5,578 nucleotides of DNA from assembly GCA_023136785.1 (NCBI GenBank), contig JAGLQP010000151.1:1-5578 (forward strand), given 5' to 3'. The position numbers and the translations under genes were made by a program. Shown here piece after piece: positions 4,743-5,578 of the stretch. This DNA comes from Spirochaetales bacterium. Its GTDB lineage: Bacteria; Spirochaetota; Spirochaetia; SZUA-6; DRHE01. Below the pieces are notes generated by a model. It was not told where the DNA came from. It made no database searches and saw only the letters and a program-made list of their open reading frames with translations. Numbering within the stretch: position 1 is the stretch's first letter; every line of letters begins with the position of its first letter.

Positions 4743-5528
4743 CTGAAGCGAGTACTGGCCTTCGGCTGTCATCCCGACGATATCGAGTTCATGGCCGCGG
4801 GCACGCTGATCCTGCTGGCCGAGAAGGGCTGTGAAGTTCATCTGGCCACAATGACCGGGGGGGAGGTGGGCTCCCCTACCCTGAAAAGCCGGGAGATTCG
4901 GGACAAGCGCTTAAAAGAAGCGGAGTCTTCGGCAAAGTTGATCGGTGCGGCCTATCACTACGCCGGCGGGCGGGATCTGGAGGTGGGGCACAACCATCAC
5001 TACCGGCAGCTGGCCGTGCGGGTGGTGCGCCAGGTGAACCCGGACATCATCCTGACCCATGCCCCGACGGACTACCTGATCGACCACGAGGAGACATCCC
5101 GGCTGGTGCGCAACGCCGCCTTCATCGCCCCCGTGCCCCTCTACGACTGCGGCCTGCCCCTGGCTCCCGCCGACAAGATCCCCCACCTCTACTACTGGAA
5201 CGCCGTCGGCGGGATCGACAACTTCGGCCGACCCCTACCGGTGCACTTCGGGATCGATGTGGCAGCCGTCATGGAGATGAAGGAGCGGATGCTGGCCTGC
5301 CACGAGAGCCAGGGGGAGTGGCTGCGCTACATCAACAAATTCGATTCCTACCTCGAGGAGATGAAAGAAATGACCCGGGCTCAAGGGCAGCGCATCGGAC
5401 GCCCCTTCGGTGAGTGCTTCATACAGCACGTGGGCAACGGTCACCCAACGGACAACATTCTCAAAGAGATCCTTGGAGATCTGTGCGTGGGGTGTCGCGG
5501 GGATGCACATCGTCTAGTCGCGGACTAA
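4743..5528 (+). CDS. PIG-L/LmbE-family zinc-dependent N-deacetylase, probable CTG start, 261 aa
   Basis: Metal-dependent amidohydrolase that removes an acyl group from an N-acylated sugar or glycoside (the family includes BshB, MshB, N-acetylglucosaminyl-PI deacetylase). The first strand and motif (M)KRVLAFGCHPDDIEF place His10, Asp12 and Asp13 as metal ligands and catalytic base; the second motif THAPTDYLIDHEET (105-118) supplies His115 as third zinc ligand. Later, ACHESQGEWL (185-194) is a pattern seen in sugar-cluster members of the family. Length is normal. The first ATG in frame (4791) falls after the HPDD motif and would destroy the enzyme, so the start must be upstream; CTG at 4743 is the only start-like codon at the right distance from the Shine-Dalgarno and gives the usual family N-terminus. 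It sits 47 nt after the URO-D-like gene and 16 nt before the next gene's ATG, so it is in one operon. Substrate unknown, plausibly an N-acetylated amino sugar. Confidence 0.9.
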   Translation: MKRVLAFGCHPDDIEFMAAGTLILLAEKGCEVHLATMTGGEVGSPTLKSREIRDKRLKEAESSAKLIGAAYHYAGGRDLEVGHNHHYRQLAVRVVRQVNPDIILTHAPTDYLIDHEETSRLVRNAAFIAPVPLYDCGLPLAPADKIPHLYYWNAVGGIDNFGRPLPVHFGIDVAAVMEMKERMLACHESQGEWLRYINKFDSYLEEMKEMTRAQGQRIGRPFGECFIQHVGNGHPTDNILKEILGDLCVGCRGDAHRLVAD

Positions 5529-5544
5529 CCGCAAGGAGGAATTC

Positions 5545-5578
5545 ATGACTGTCGGATCGTTGAAAAAGATAGCACCGA
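5545..5578 (+). CDS. Start of an unidentified gene (first 11 codons only)
   Basis: An ATG at 5545 follows AAGGAGG (5533-5539) with 5 nt spacing and opens a frame reading MTVGSLKKIAP to the window edge. The strong ribosome binding site and the 16-nt gap after the LmbE-like stop make it a real third gene of the rightward operon. Eleven residues are too few to recognise a family. Confidence 0.7.
   Translation, partial: MTVGSLKKIAP

Noticed and set aside
4791..5528. Deacetylase starting at the first ATG (4791)
   Set aside because: It would remove the first strand and the HPDD metal-binding motif, leaving an inactive protein, and has no Shine-Dalgarno at the right distance.

Overview
The window is a GC-rich bacterial locus with five main genes, plus the first codons of a sixth. 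It holds two back-to-back transcription units that diverge from a short control region at about 3288-3441. The organism is probably a free-living member of the Spirochaetota. This is an inference: the secreted binding protein at the left edge has a mature N-terminus rich in Gly followed by Arg-Glu-Ala-Ala after a signal peptide with no lipobox, a pattern I associate with spirochaete solute-binding proteins. No rRNA, tRNA, IS element, CRISPR array or phage gene is visible.

Leftward (minus-strand) unit, in order of transcription: (1) 3287-2247 encodes a xylose-isomerase-fold protein that keeps nearly every catalytic residue of classical small (actinobacterial-type) xylose isomerases but has His where they have a bridging metal-ligand Asp. 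(2) 2187-757 encodes a protein of the L-fucose/L-arabinose isomerase superfamily with all four expected active-site residues. (3) After an AT-rich 238-bp spacer, 518-1 encodes the N-terminal 172 residues of a secreted ABC-transporter solute-binding protein that runs off the window. That last gene has its own near-perfect sigma-70-type promoter (TTGACA, 17 bp, TATAAT) and a perfect 8-bp hairpin in its leader just before the ribosome binding site.

Rightward (plus-strand) unit: (4) 3442-4695 encodes a uroporphyrinogen-decarboxylase/corrinoid-methyltransferase superfamily protein that is not HemE and lacks the usual zinc motif. (5) 4743-5528 encodes a PIG-L/LmbE-type Zn deacetylase that most likely starts at a rare CTG codon. 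(6) 5545 onward is the first 11 codons of another gene behind a strong Shine-Dalgarno.

Taken together this looks like an uptake-and-catabolism locus for an unusual, possibly N-acylated or methylated, carbohydrate: capture by the binding protein, deacylation by the LmbE-like enzyme, and aldose-ketose interconversion by one or both isomerase-like proteins, with an undefined step for the URO-D-like protein. The substrate cannot be read from sequence. The combination of two isomerase folds, a URO-D-like protein and a deacetylase under divergent control is the best candidate for an undescribed pathway here.
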